A stretch of 64,000 bases of DNA from Trichosphaerium sp. ATCC 40318 (Eukaryota > Discosea > Flabellinia > Trichosidae): contig JALMLS010000539.1 in assembly GCA_038496445.1 (NCBI GenBank), forward strand, positions 1 to 64,000, written 5' to 3'. Of the stretch, positions 45,305 to 56,030 are shown piece after piece. The notes under the pieces are model-generated. The model did not search any database and was not told the DNA's origin. It saw only the letters and a list, made by a program, of their open reading frames with translations. The position numbers were made by a program, and so were the translations under genes. Each line of letters begins with the position of its first letter. Within the stretch, counting starts at the first letter, position 1.

Positions 45305-46162
45305 TCAAACGCTTTTAGTTTGTTTTTTGCCATGTATCCACATGGACTGTTCCTTTAGTTGCCCATCCTCATACCATTCAGTGGACATGCTGTGTTGTTC
45401 ATTATTTACCCACAAAGAATGTTCCTTTTGTTGTCCATTTGCATACCATTCTTTAGTTTCACCGTTTAGTTTATCATCAACCCAAATAGAATATTCCTTT
45501 TGTTGTCCATTTTCATACCAATCTTTTCGTTCACCATGTTGTTTACCATGAATGGACATTAACTGGTACTTTAGTTGTCCATTATCATGCCATCCTTTGC
45601 GTTCACCATGTATTTTACCATCAATGGACATGTACTGGTATTTTATTTGTCCATTTTCATACCATCCTTTACTCTCGCCATGTTTTGTACCGTCAACCCA
45701 CATGCCTTGTGCTTGGATTTTTCCACTTTCATACCATTCTTTGCGTTCACCATGTTGTTTATCATCAACCCACATGAACTGGTACTGTAGTTGTCCATTT
45801 TCATACCATACTTTGCATTCACCTTGTTTTTTATCATCAACAAACATTAACTGGTACTTCAGTTGTCCATTGTCATACCATCCTTTGCATTCACCTTGGT
45901 TTTTACCATTAATAATCGTATGTTGGCTCTTCAATTGTCCAGTTGTGTGCCATGTTTTAATTGGACCATTCACCATGTGTTGATGCAAATAAACTTTTCC
46001 ACTTTTATACCATTGTATCCACATTCCTTTTCTTTGTAAAGTTTCATCAAAATGAGTATTAATTGCAGCTCTCTTTGATAGAGTATGAAACTTTGTGAAT
46101 ACCTCATTATTGAAAGTACAAATGTAAGTCTGAAGTTCACATGGAATATCCAATAAACTCAT
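45305..46162 (-). CDS. F-box-like protein with MORN_2-type repeats
   Basis: Intronless, 285 residues. The first 45 residues look like a short F-box (SLLDIPCELQTYICTFNNEV, FHTLSKRAAINTHF). Then about ten repeats of 23 residues follow, consensus G..KGWYENGQLKYQ.M.VDGK.H, the MORN_2 (YwqK-like) motif. Such repeats form stacked beta hairpins that bind proteins or lipids. A Lys-rich tail ends the chain. Units are alike at DNA level (69 bp), indicating recent expansion. F-box plus MORN_2 proteins of this kind are frequent in large DNA viruses of amoebae and in some protists, so gene exchange is worth testing. A broken relative lies at 21.4 kb. Confidence 0.82.
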   Translation of the reverse strand: MSLLDIPCELQTYICTFNNEVFTKFHTLSKRAAINTHFDETLQRKGMWIQWYKSGKVYLHQHMVNGPIKTWHTTGQLKSQHTIINGKNQGECKGWYDNGQLKYQLMFVDDKKQGECKVWYENGQLQYQFMWVDDKQHGERKEWYESGKIQAQGMWVDGTKHGESKGWYENGQIKYQYMSIDGKIHGERKGWHDNGQLKYQLMSIHGKQHGERKDWYENGQQKEYSIWVDDKLNGETKEWYANGQQKEHSLWVNNEQHSMSTEWYEDGQLKEQSMWIHGKKQTKSV

Positions 46163-46917
46163 AGTACCAATCGAGGCGCACTTTAAAAAAAAAGTTAGAA
46201 GGCAAATAAAAAAGTCAATTCTAGGTTACGCTAATTTTAAGATCAAAACAACACTAACAAGTCTTCATAAGAAGGATCTAAAAGATTTGCTATCTTCTGC
46301 AAGGGCGCCAAAACACGTGATTTCTCTGAAATTGTCGTAACCACTTATTGAAGCGACAAATGCAAAGGAAGCGCAAACCATGACCTTAACATAACGTTTT
46401 GTTTGAAAAAACAAAAAATGAAAGCCATTTCACTTGTAGCTTGTTAATCCCTGTAACTCAAATACCTGGTTTTTTTACGTACCATTATTATTGCCGTCGT
46501 TTTAAAAAGCGTTCAATTAGCGTAAGGCACTATCAGGCACGAACCTTGGCAATGTCGTAACAAAATTTTAAGTAGGTAATAATTTAGTTGACTTTTTTAT
46601 CAGCTATTGTCGCTGATATGTAACAATCTGTTTGAATATGGTAAAAAGCAACACAAGTTATTGAATTGATTTAGGTTAACAAGACAGGAAACGAGCTCGC
46701 ACTGTAAAACAGCCCAACGAATAGAAAACTCAGTTTTGCACAAACAAATTCACGTGGGACCAAATAGGAAGCAACTAACTACTTGGAGTAAAGGCTTGAG
46801 GCTCTACTTACTAGGTATCAAACTCGATGTGAGCTAAACAGAAAACAGTCAACACTTCTAAAGTTTATTCTTTGAGGACTAAAACGAGAATTTAGCTGCT
46901 AATAGTTTTAAGGAGTA
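46163..46917. other. Intergenic, no supported gene
   Basis: Promoter side of the F-box/MORN gene and 3' side of the next copy of the actinoporin-like gene. CACGTG near 46314 and 46751. Confidence 0.4.
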
Positions 46918-47680
46918 TTTATTCTTTGGATAACTTGACTTTCACAAGCACTTTTCGTGGTCATGTAGGAGTGATAGTATTGTTCTCACTTTAAAACAAA
47001 CTTTACAGTACAGTTATCACCTCCTCCTTGAATGACCAAAATAGTTGATGGATAAGCTTCGCTGTGATTGGATCCAGAATATGGGTTTGAAGTTGTCAAA
47101 ACATATTCTCCTCCTGTCTTCACGTTCTTGTACCATACTTTGGCATCAGTAACGCCTGTCATAAATCCGTTACTCTCACATCCATACGCTTCTTCAGTGT
47201 TTGATTTGATTTCAGGAGGAGGAAGAATATCGCTACTCCATACACCTTGAACAGATAGTCAGCAACTGCGAAGAAATGAATTGTCTTTTTGTTTTGTACC
47301 TGAGCCACCTGGGTTATCTTTTGGTTGAGGTGCTTTTATAAGTGTGAGGTCACTTCCTGTTTTATTGACGACCATAACGTCAATACTTCGGGTAGCTCTA
47401 CCATCACCAAATAGATTTAGTTTAAACCTATCCAATAGTGTAGTGCCAATATCGACAGCTATTGTTGTCAGTGTTAAAATGTAAAGGTTTGATTTACCTT
47501 GCTCAGTTGCGAATGCTATTGCTGCTGCTTTGAATGCCATTTGATTTGATGAGGTGCTTTGTTGCTTGTTTGTTGTTGAATTATTCTGTTACTTTTTGAA
47601 AAGTGCACAAGAAAAAGTGCGATGAACTGCGAACTATTGACGTCATAAAAACTTACGTTAACTGTGCATGTCCTTTAGAA
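46918..47680. repeat. Left arm of a large inverted duplication
   Basis: Pairs with 48365-49121 in opposite orientation. Similarity begins at ATTCTTTGGATAACTTGACT, 65 bp past the stop codon of the gene, and extends about 140 bp upstream of its start (GACGTCAT, GAACTGCGAACTATTGACG). Intron sequences are nearly identical too. The arms are about 0.76 kb and the spacer about 0.68 kb. Confidence 0.9.
46986..47540 (-). CDS. Actinoporin/aegerolysin-like small beta protein, copy 2
   Basis: Three exons (47540-47498, 47458-47300, 47245-46986), 462 nt and 153 residues, the same exon sizes as its paralogues. Landmarks: VDVMV- or IDVMVVNKTGSDLTL, SNGFMTGVTDAKVWYK, VLTTSNPYSGSNHSEA, VIQGGGDNCTVKFV. The frame stays open through intron 1, so an unspliced reading of the first two exons is also possible; the shared splice phases with copy 1, where intron 1 has diverged, favour splicing. 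Head-to-head with copy 3, with which it forms a palindrome-like pair. Function as for copy 1, uncertain. Confidence 0.7.
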
Positions 47681-48364
47681 GAATGAATTCTGAATAGAGG
47701 TTATAATAAAAACCATTCACGAAGAATTACCTGAAAAAAAAATTCTCTAAAATCTTTTATAGTTGTAGTAGCCGCTCAGTAGTGTGTTTTAAAGTTGGTC
47801 ATGTAAAAATAATCATTGATGAGAAGTGACATGAGAGGTTGAGCGACAGTCTAACATGAAATACACCCAAATGATGTATTTTTATTTTTGACGTTATCTT
47901 TTGACGCTGTCACGTGTGTTCAAAAATTTTATCAGTTCGAGATATTTTGGACTTTCACAGTATTACGTTTGTAGGTGGATGCTTTCAAGCTTTTGCGCTA
48001 AAACCTCTTGAAAAAACGTGCGTTCGCAATCACGGAAGTATTGGGTACACATTGCTGGCGTATCTTTTATTTGTAGTTTTCTTTCAAAAAAAACTACCTT
48101 CTACTTTTAAACGTACTACACAATCTGTATCGTTCATCGTGTTCAATCTTGAGGAATGCCTAAAAAAAATCGTTATTGTAATGCTAAGTGAATGAAACAA
48201 AACAACAAGGACGTATAGTGTAAACCGGCCAAAGATTCATAGCAAATTGTTAAAGATATTCATCTTTCGTAGCACATTGCAGTTTTTCCTCACTTCACTT
48301 TTGGCTACTATCAGTTTAACTAGCGGCTCAGAAATTATTTATTCTAAACATCAAGGGTAAAAAC
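47681..48364. other. Unique spacer of the inverted duplication, shared promoter region
   Basis: Lies between the two divergent copies. CACGTG near 47910. A 93-codon plus-strand frame at 47914-48195 has no motif and is not called. Confidence 0.45.
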
Positions 48365-49121
48365 ACATGCTTGGTTACTGTTAGTTTTTATGACGTCAAT
48401 AGTTCGCAGTTCATTGCACTTTTTCTTGTGCACTTTTCAAAAAGTAACATTATTATTCAACAACAAACAAGCAACAAAGCACCTCATCAAATCAAATGGC
48501 ATTCAAAGCAGCAGCAAAAAAGTTCGCATTAGAGCAAGGTAAATCAAACCTTTACATTTTAACACTGACAACAATAGCTGTCGATATTGGCACTACACTA
48601 TTGGATAGGTTTAAACTAAATCTATTTGGTGATGGTAGAGCTACCCGAAGTGTTGATGTTATGGTCGTCAATAAGACAGGAAGCGACCTCACACTTATAA
48701 AAGCGCCTCAACCGAAAGATAACCCAGGTGGCTCAGGTACAAAACAAAAAGACAATTCATCATCACTTCGCAGTTGCTGACTATCTGTTCAAGGCATATG
48801 GAGCAGTGATATTCTTCCTCCTCCTGAAATCAAATCAAACACTGCAGAAGCGTACGGATGTGAGAGTAACGGATTTATGACAGGCGTTACTGATGCCAAA
48901 GTGTGGTACAAGAACGTGAAGACAGGAGGAGAATATGTTTTGACAACTTCAAACCCATATTCTGGATCCAATCACAGCGAAGCTTATCCATCAACTGTTT
49001 TGGTCATTCAAGGAGGAGGTGATAACTGTACTGTAAAGTTTGTTTTAAGGTGAGAACAACACTATCACTCCTACATGACCACGAAAAGTGCTTGTGAAAG
49101 TCAAGTTATCCAAAGAATAAA
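48365..49121. repeat. Right arm of the large inverted duplication
   Basis: Mirror of 46918-47680. It ends at CAAAGAATAAA near 49121, where the similarity stops sharply. Confidence 0.9.
48496..49053 (+). CDS. Actinoporin/aegerolysin-like small beta protein, copy 3
   Basis: Three exons (48496-48538, 48578-48736, 48794-49053; 43, 159 and 260 nt as in the other copies), 153 residues. It differs from copy 2 by few residues, mostly in the N-terminal helix (AAAKKFALEQG against AAAIAFATEQG) and the last residue (Arg for Lys). Exon lengths are conserved across all three genes, so all are probably functional. The clustering of changes in the helix, the part that would insert into membranes in the actinoporin model, is notable. 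Family assignment rests on sequence pattern alone. Confidence 0.7.
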
Positions 49122-49283
49122 ACACCATCTTTACCACATTGTCGTTTTGTCAGAATAGATTTTTTAATGTAAAGGGAACTGAAGTACCAAGGCAGATTTC
49201 TTGGTAGATGTGAGACTAAATTAACCGCGGCTCGTAATATTCTGAGAACCAATCCACTAACATGGACCTGAAACTTTATTGAA

Positions 49284-50739
49284 TTAGACAACCAGCGAAA
49301 GAACACATAGTACAGCAGTAGCAACCCATGTCGTAGGATTTCCAGTGGTACTCGCACAGCTAGGAGCAGCTCTAGTTGGAGCAGATGTTGTTGGAGAAAT
49401 AGTTGAGTTCATAGAAGCTGTAGGAGTAACTGTTGTTGGAGCACTGGTAGGTACTGAAGGTGCAGTTGTGGTAGACGCCACTGTCGGTGCAGTAGTGGTT
49501 GGAGTATCCGTTGTTGGAGCTGATGTAGTAGGTGGAGGTGTAATACCTGGAAGGAAACGAGCATCCTCTGATACCAAACCATGGAAGGGAGCTGTTGGTG
49601 TAATCTCGAGTGTTATAGTATCGTACAAGTACGAGCTATTTGAAGTACATTGGATGAAGATTCGGGTATCATCATATCTTGCAAATGCTAAAAGGGGAAA
49701 AATAAACACCAACTATAAGAAAACAGTACAAACAATGTACCTCGTGGGCGATCAAATATATCCTGGCATTCGATAGGAAGATCTGTAGAGTTTTGAGTTT
49801 CACAAGCCATTGATGTGTTCGAAGGTATGCTGAGTTTAAGTACTTGAGTATAGGTGGCAGAGTAAAGTGTCCCATTTATTACAGCAACTAAAATGTTTTT
49901 AGAAAGACATTTACAACAAACTTCCTCAGGTCCTTGTGCGAAGAACAGATTATTATAAAGGTAGTTCGTACTGTAGTCTGCGCTTGGGTTTGATGTAACA
50001 TATGAAGTACACGCCTGTGTAGCCATGCATGTGTTTATATCAAAAGTGTACAAGCCAAGATCAACTGATGTATCAGTAGTACGAAGAGAGCCGTACATAG
50101 TATCTGTTACATAGTCATAGGCTAGTCCAGCGAATATAGTATTATCTAATGGACAACTGGACACCTAAGCATATAAGAATGGTATTGGGAAACATGTAGG
50201 AAACAAACATACCGGATTGCAGTCACTGATATTGTAGATATCTATTCCTCCCGACCTCATATTGAGAGGCGAGATACTGCTGTCATACCATGTAGCTATA
50301 AGAAGCTGACCATTTGGTAATGGTGAGATAGCTGTGTATTCCGCAAAGTAACTTGAGTTGTAAGCACACTCTACAAAGAAAAGTTACCGAAGTTGTTCTG
50401 AGTTCTTTACGAGAAACTTGGTGGCATAGCTATTGGAGTTTTTCAAAAGTATTTATCCAATTCACAAAAACATCTATTTTACGAACTCTCTTTGTTTAAG
50501 TGCATTGCGAGCAGACCACGCTATATACACACCGGTTCGGAGTAGTCACGTGACTATATTTTTTTATATTGCGTACTGTTTGTCAAGACTGTTGGATCAT
50601 TGCGATTAACAATACCAAAGAAGCTCTCTTGGAAAAAATCTCCTTTGAAAGTAATCATTTCATTACGATTCAAACTAAAGGAAGCAACAAATGGTATTGC
50701 TAAAAGAAACAAGAAGCATGTAGACAAGGTGCTAGCCAT
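49284..50739 (-). CDS. Secreted mucin-like surface protein with Thr/Pro/Ser-rich stalk
   Basis: Five exons close in phase (50739-50577, 50370-50213, 50164-49915, 49887-49741, 49687-49284; 1122 nt), 373 residues. Signal peptide at the start (LSTCFLFLLAIPFVASFS). The ectodomain of about 240 residues has blade-like repeats (ISPLPNGQLLIATWYDS, FAGLAYDYVTDTMYGSL, AVINGTLYSATYTQVLKLS), suggesting a small beta-propeller. A stalk of about 70 residues is Thr/Ser/Pro-rich (PTTSAPTTDTPTTTAPT). The extreme C-terminus is hydrophobic (TTWVATAVLCVLSLVV), the form of a GPI-attachment signal. TCACGTGA lies in intron 1. Likely a glycosylated coat or adhesion protein. Confidence 0.85.
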
Positions 50740-51301
50740 GACGCGCCAGATTGTTTTTGGTGCTTAACAGAACAAAGCCTAAGTCAAGTTTGTTAGGGTA
50801 AATACTACAAAAAAACAATTAGATCGGAGGTTGTAACTGTTACAAGAATCATTCCTTATAGGAAAAGATGTCAGGCGGAGGTTTATGGGCCCAAATTGTT
50901 ATAAAATTTCCGTGTTACTACGTGCTCCATATTTACTACAAAATAAATTTATGGTTACCTAGCAACAGATGTAACTTGCACGGGCCGAACGGTTTTGAAT
51001 TTTCAGTGATCAGGTTCGGGAGGTTGCGAGATAATCTGAAAACAAGTAAAAATATGAGATCTCAGTAACACCAAATAACACGTTAAGCACTACAAATTTT
51101 TTTCTGAGCGATAGTGGAATACTAGTTGACCAAACACTGATTCCAAGATGAACAGCTTACTGAGAGTAAAGGCTATCTTTTTCATGGCTGTTTGCTGCGT
51201 TTTACACTTTTCGGTGTTAATAATTGTACGACAAAACAAGTTAAGCCAGTGTGGTTTTACCGATCTCTAGCACTTGAGTTGAATAATTGCAAGCTTTGGG
51301 G
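50740..51301. other. Intergenic between divergent genes
   Basis: Shared upstream region of the mucin-like gene (minus) and the TMEM41-like gene (plus). The 66-codon frame at 50868-51068 has no motif. Confidence 0.4.
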
Positions 51302-52527
51302 ATGAAGCATATAGCATTAACACTTGGTTTTGGGCTTTTTTTGGCTGTAAATGTAGTTGGTCTCGTATATGCTTCTGTGGAACTCCACAGGTGCGTAACT
51401 GGGTATTTTTCGGCGTATTAATCTTGTTTCAAGTCATTATTCGTCGTTAACGCTTCCTCGATCCTTGAGCGACTTGAAGGAGCTTAATAAGTTTATAGAC
51501 AAGTTTTCTGGTCCAGAACAAATATTAGTAAGCCTATGGGTAGTGACGTTCATTATTCTGTATCCACTACGCATAGAAACTCTTTTTTAACCATTCCTGC
51601 CTGTTTTCATATTAAATCTCACCTTAACTATCAGAAAAACCACCTTTGGCATTCCAGGTAAAGAAAAACGCAGAAATACTGAAAACACCGCAACATTTAG
51701 GATGTTTTAATTCGTTCTGCGCTTAACAGATGCAGTTTTTGCTTAAAATGTTCTTTTAAGGAAGCGTAATGCTTAATATCCTGGTTGGCCGCTTGTACGG
51801 TGTTTATGTGGGATTTATGATTTGCACTACAGTAAGTTTGTTTTTGGGTTTTTTTTTTGGAAATCACGTGATTTTTGTGTTTGGCGTGGTATATTTTAGT
51901 TGACCGTTTGTTTGTTTTTTATAGTTGATAGCTGTTGGATTCTGTTGTACTTATATAATGTCGTATTTGTTCTTTGAAGGACTTGTACGAAGGTATTTTG
52001 ATGAAAGAATCAAGAAACTTAAAAAAATTGTACGTTCTGGTATTTTTTACCATTTGTTCTACCCTTTTTTCGTTAATTCATTGATTATTCTGTAGGTAGA
52101 AGACAATAGATCAGATTTATTTTATTGGCTCATCTTTGCAAGACTTGCACCAATTGTGGTACAATATTTTTCGAAAAAGCTAAATACATATTAACACAAG
52201 TCCACTGTGATTCTTATTTTGGGGTTAGCCTAATTGGTTCTTGAACATAGCTTCTCCTATAGTGAATGTTCCTTTTATGCAGTTTATGATATCATCGCTT
52301 ATAGGTATAGCACCTGCCTGCTATAGTACGACCTTCTTGTTAAAAATGTAACTAATATTTGTTAAGTTACTACACATGCTGGGTCTCTTCTAGCTGAAAT
52401 TCAGTCAATAGAAGAAATAATGAATGTTTGGACAATGTTAAAGATATTAGGAATAGGATGTGTAGCATTGCTGCCAATAGTCATAAAGAGACTTCGAAAA
52501 ACCAAACCTTCAGAAAAAATCAAATAA
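51302..52527 (+). CDS. TMEM41/VTT-domain lipid scramblase homologue
   Basis: About eight exons from 51302 to 52527; the first two are 51302-51390 and 51434-51527. The chain has a first membrane helix (LGFGLFLAVNVVGLVYASV), then KTTFGIPGSVMLNILVGRLY, matching the KTF.IPGS..LnILaGaLyG core of TMEM41A/B. It continues TYIMSYLFFEGLVRRYF, FARLAPIVPNWFLNIASPIV (the R.tP..PNWf.N..SP signature) and ISSLIGIAPACYST, and closes with THAGSLLAEIQSIEE and a last helix with a basic tail. TMEM41B moves phospholipids between ER leaflets and is needed for autophagosome and lipid-droplet formation. One join near 51530-51650 is uncertain. TCACGTGA lies in an intron at 51864. Confidence 0.9.
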
Positions 52528-52643
52528 ATTGTATTTTATCCAACTGCTTGTTCTTCCACAGGTGTTAGTGAATGATACCGATATAATATCAAGAGACTTA
52601 AATGTGCACAACTAGGGTAAAAGGGTTTGATAGTCTCAAAGAA

Positions 52644-52959
52644 TCAAGTTGATGGAAGTTCAAGTTTTTGTTCTTTGAAACGTCTTGCTACTTTCAGCGC
52701 CTGATTCAACAAACTGTAGGCTGGTCTACCCATGTCTTGGCACCATACATGCGAGCTGTTGAGAACCGTTTAATGACTGAACAGCCCTGATATTTAGCCT
52801 ACTTGTTAATGATGTAACTTCAAATTCTGGTACAATGGCCTAGTGTAAGAATGAATACAAAATGAGACTTTCCAAATTTGTTTCAGAGAACCTCACCTTA
52901 TCTTCAATCCAAGTAAATCGTTCCAACAAGCACTCACAGTGCTGCCACTGAGCAAACAT
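52644..52959 (-). pseudogene. Small unknown gene with a frame break; start overlaps the neighbour's start
   Basis: From an ATG at 52959 one exon reads FAQWQHCECLLERFTWIEDK, then after an intron (donor GTGAGG, acceptor CACTAG) AIVPEFEVTSLTSRLNIRAV continues to a stop at 52726. A second frame overlapping that stop reads SSHVWCQDMGRPAYSLLNQA and LKVARRFKEQKLELPST to 52644, and looks equally coding. No intron with accepted sites joins the frames. So there is a one-base frameshift, an unseen splice, or decay. Its ATG and the ATG of the F-box gene share two bases. Family not recognised. Confidence 0.4.
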
Positions 52960-53839
52960 GGAATCCAAGCAAGAAGCAAGGGGAAAGCGACTATTTCAAG
53001 CAACTGACAATAGCAATTTCGCGCTTCCTACGGAAATAGTAGCTGGTATACTTGTTTATACTGACATTTCTCCTGTCAAACTGTTACTTCTCTCAAAGCG
53101 CATTAAAAGTGATTTGGAAGCAAATCCATCGTTTTGGAAGAAAAACTATCGTTCGTTGGTAAAACTAGCACACGAGGCGTCAGAAAAGCCGTTCAATTCA
53201 TTATCAATCGATGCTGGCGGTTTTTTCGCTAAAAACTTTACAATAACCGCTACAGGTTTTCTGAGCGTAGAGGAAGCCCCTGATATGAACGATATTGATA
53301 ATGAGCTTGCTCATTACAAGTCACTGTTTCAGAGTTTGTTGTTTGGTCGCCGCTTGGAGAAAATCATTGAAAACAGCATAGATGAAGAGATAGAGCTCCG
53401 AGACATTTTTGGATGTAATTATTGCGAGCCACGTCCTTTCGCTTTCAAGATTTCAAAAGCACGTGATGAAACACCAGATATTAATAAAGCTTTTCAAAGT
53501 GTTTGTGAGGATGGAAAAGTATTTGATGATGAAGACGATAATCTTTTTGATGTATGTGATCATAAAAAGTTTATGGATACTATCAAGGAAGAGTGTTTAG
53601 ATGATGATAGTGAAGATGATAATGATAATGATGACGATGACGATGATAGCGAAGACAGGGGTGTAGAGAAAAAATGTTTTCATTCTTTTAACAAGCTAAT
53701 CATTGCACTAATGAATAATCGTGATGATGTTTTACAGTGTGCTAATTATACTGGTGATGAAGTTGCTGTATGGGTACTTCACACAGTGGAACCTAAAACG
53801 CAAATATTATCTGGAGTTATGCTTGTAATGTCTTTGTAG
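52958..53839 (+). CDS. F-box protein with acidic C-terminal region
   Basis: Intronless, 293 residues. F-box at about residues 22-65 (FALPTEIVAGILVYTDISPV, LLLLSKRIKSDLEANPSFWK). A middle region has a Cys pair (FGCNYCEPRPF) and helices. Around residues 215-235 an acidic run of nearly 20 Asp/Glu/Ser residues follows, then a C-terminal fold ending ILSGVMLVMSL. Presumed SCF adaptor; the acidic part could bind basic chromatin proteins. No LRR or MORN repeats, so it is a different class from the cluster genes. Its start overlaps the minus-strand start at 52957-52959. Confidence 0.7.
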   Translation: MESKQEARGKRLFQATDNSNFALPTEIVAGILVYTDISPVKLLLLSKRIKSDLEANPSFWKKNYRSLVKLAHEASEKPFNSLSIDAGGFFAKNFTITATGFLSVEEAPDMNDIDNELAHYKSLFQSLLFGRRLEKIIENSIDEEIELRDIFGCNYCEPRPFAFKISKARDETPDINKAFQSVCEDGKVFDDEDDNLFDVCDHKKFMDTIKEECLDDDSEDDNDNDDDDDDSEDRGVEKKCFHSFNKLIIALMNNRDDVLQCANYTGDEVAVWVLHTVEPKTQILSGVMLVMSL

Positions 53840-54065
53840 AAATGGTAATACAATAAAATCATTAGTAGTAGAGTGGCCATCGTCTGCTTTGTTTGGAACA
53901 CTATAACATCGCACTTTGATTTTGTGGTGATAACAAATACCATCAATTTAGTACTGTGTAAGTCAAGTATTGTCTCGCCCACGTGATGTTGATGAGAGAG
54001 TGAAAATCCAACAACTACTGATACTTTTTTATTTTCATTTGATACAAATGTATGGTATCTCTAAA

Positions 54066-54761
54066 CTACTTTGAGGCAACCATTTCTTTCTGACAAATTC
54101 GTATTAAATCATGCAATAGCTAGAATCAAAATATTAATTAAAGCAGATAAGTCAAAAAGAGAACATACGTCTTCAATGTTAACGTTGCCTTTCGCTGAAA
54201 TCTCAACATGACTACAACCTAAGTTACGTGCTAACAATTCCCCGTGCTCTTTTAAGACTACCCGAGAATCGGAGAGGTCTGTTTTATTGCCTACAATGAT
54301 AGCTGGAGGCGCTCGTTCTTGGTTGTTCCTAAAAGACGTTAACTGCATTTGTTGCTGCCTTGAATACCTTGTAGCGAGTTGGTAGTGTTCGGTTATTGCG
54401 TCAAAGCTGTCTTTGTCCGTTACAGAGTAAACAAAGCAATAACAATCGGCCATTCTGCTAAAGGTATCAAGAAACACGCTAGTTTCGCCTGAACACACAT
54501 CGTGTATTTCGGCCATGACAACTTCACTTTAAAAAGTTAGTACTAGCTTTATATTAGTAATAATACGCACTTATCAACTTCTAGCTGCTTTCTGTACGAT
54601 TCTGAAATGGTAGGGTCTAGTTCTGTTACAAACTCGTTTTGTATCCATCTTATAACGGTTGAGCTCTTTCCGACGCCCTCAGAACCGTATACAACTATGT
54701 TTACTTCTTTTGGTGTTGTGCTGCAACATGATTTTGCTTTACTGCTTTTACTATTCCCCAT
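54066..54761 (-). CDS. Ras-like small GTPase with N-myristoylation signal
   Basis: Three exons close in phase (54761-54571, 54526-54169, 54119-54066; 603 nt), 200 residues. The P-loop VVYGSEGVGKSS and switch I threonine (LDPTISESYRK) are normal. Switch II is unusual: MAEIHDVCSGETSVF in place of DTAGQE, with no Gln61 equivalent and one extra residue. The base motifs NKTD (IIVGNKTDLSD) and SAK (VEISAKGN) are intact. The C-terminus (LIRICQKEMVASK) has no CAAX box; the N-terminus is MGNSKSSKAKSCC, a myristoylation plus palmitoylation signal. Membrane attachment at the other end from Ras, and loss of Gln61, suggest slow or absent GTP hydrolysis. Confidence 0.88.
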
Positions 54762-55709
54762 GCCAACCAGACAACACAAAGGCCAGTTTATATTGGTTTC
54801 TATGTACAATAGACGACTGCAGAATGTACAAAAGCCAGTTCTATTTTAAAACTAATTAAGCTTCCAAGAAAAGTTAAGCGTACAATGAGTAAAGCTCTTT
54901 ATGCTCTATTCACCTTAAGCAGTAACTGTTTGTCAGCACCTATCATTGCAAATACATTGACACTATTGACAACACCTGAGATTTTTGTCCTGCCGGTGTA
55001 GCGTCACTATGTAGAAATACAAAATAAAAAAAACAAAAAACATTGAGCTTGTTTTAATCTTGGTGCGTATCCACAAAAGAGTCGCCTCCTAAAATTTATC
55101 CACGTGCTTCAAAGAAATTATAGAGTATGTACGCTTAGTAGCTTGCTTATATGGACCTCCTCAATCACTTTTTCTTGTTATTGAGCATTTATATAAGATT
55201 GTTACGCCCTACTCTTTTCATTTACATCCTTACCAGCAATGCCCAAAGAGCTATGCCCAGCCAAACATTTGATTATCGTAGCTTTTCATTTAGAGCAGAT
55301 TTTACCGAGAATCTGGATGTACAAAGCAACATTAGGACATTTTAACACATTGTCAGGTTCACCTACTGAAACATTGATACTACTTCATCGTGGCAAAGTG
55401 AGATTATGGAAAATTATTCAAATCTCGATGAGTGATCAATTATGACAGATTTTATGTGTCAGGTCAGTTTTGATAAAGATTACGAATTCCATAAAGTCAA
55501 CCACGTGATTTATTATTATTTCTAACTAATACAAGCAACGCAATGAAATAGTATGACATTAGTCCACAACCAATATTGATACCATCATGTCAGGATAGTT
55601 GGAGGAGGAAACAGCTTCCCTCTTTTCTGTCAGTGCCGTAGCAATAAAACCATCCCTTGTAAAGCTTTCTGTTCTTAGCCAGGTTCTACAAAACTTAGCA
55701 CCGTGTACC
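54762..55709. other. Intergenic, no supported gene
   Basis: Overlapping plus frames at 55151-55445 are hydrophobic and without motifs. CACGTG near 55101 and 55500. Confidence 0.4.
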
Positions 55710-56030
55710 TCACATAACCATATAGTTTACGTCATTACGTCTATTGACAAACGAGACAGTAAACTTATTTGCTTGTACAGATACTCTAAGCCCTCGTGAC
55801 GCATGTACAGTTCCATCAGCTGTCATACGAATAAATAGCTGCTGCTTGGGCGTTGATTGCTTCAGTGTACTTATTTCGTTATCGAGACGAGCTTGTAGGT
55901 CGTGAAGTGCCATTGACATTGGATCAGGCAAACAAGCCTGAAACACATCGTTTTGATCTAAATAGCCAATAGATACTCCACTGTTATCATAAATCTGTTT
56001 CCAGCCTGTAGGTAGTGTGGTTTCAGACAT
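55710..56030 (-). CDS. Small WW-like protein
   Basis: A 106-residue frame from the ATG at 56030 (a second ATG in frame is at 56051). It opens LPTGWKQIYDNSGVSIGYLD, the first half of a WW domain (LP.GW....D..G..YY.), but the second tryptophan and proline are not at their usual places (FQACLPDP). A helix (LHDLQARLDNEISTLKQ) and a short beta region follow. If it is a WW fold it is a weak one; otherwise unknown. The C-terminus may continue through a splice site at GAC|GTAAAC. Confidence 0.5.
   Translation of the reverse strand: MSETTLPTGWKQIYDNSGVSIGYLDQNDVFQACLPDPMSMALHDLQARLDNEISTLKQSTPKQQLFIRMTADGTVHASRGLRVSVQANKFTVSFVNRRNDVNYMVM

Noticed and set aside
45552-45983. Plus-strand Cys/Ser/Pro-rich frame of 143 codons
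   Set aside because: Antisense of the MORN_2 repeats; periodic only because the repeats are.
49345-49776. Plus-strand Val/Gly/Ala-rich frame
   Set aside because: Antisense shadow of the Thr/Pro/Ser stalk of the minus-strand surface protein.
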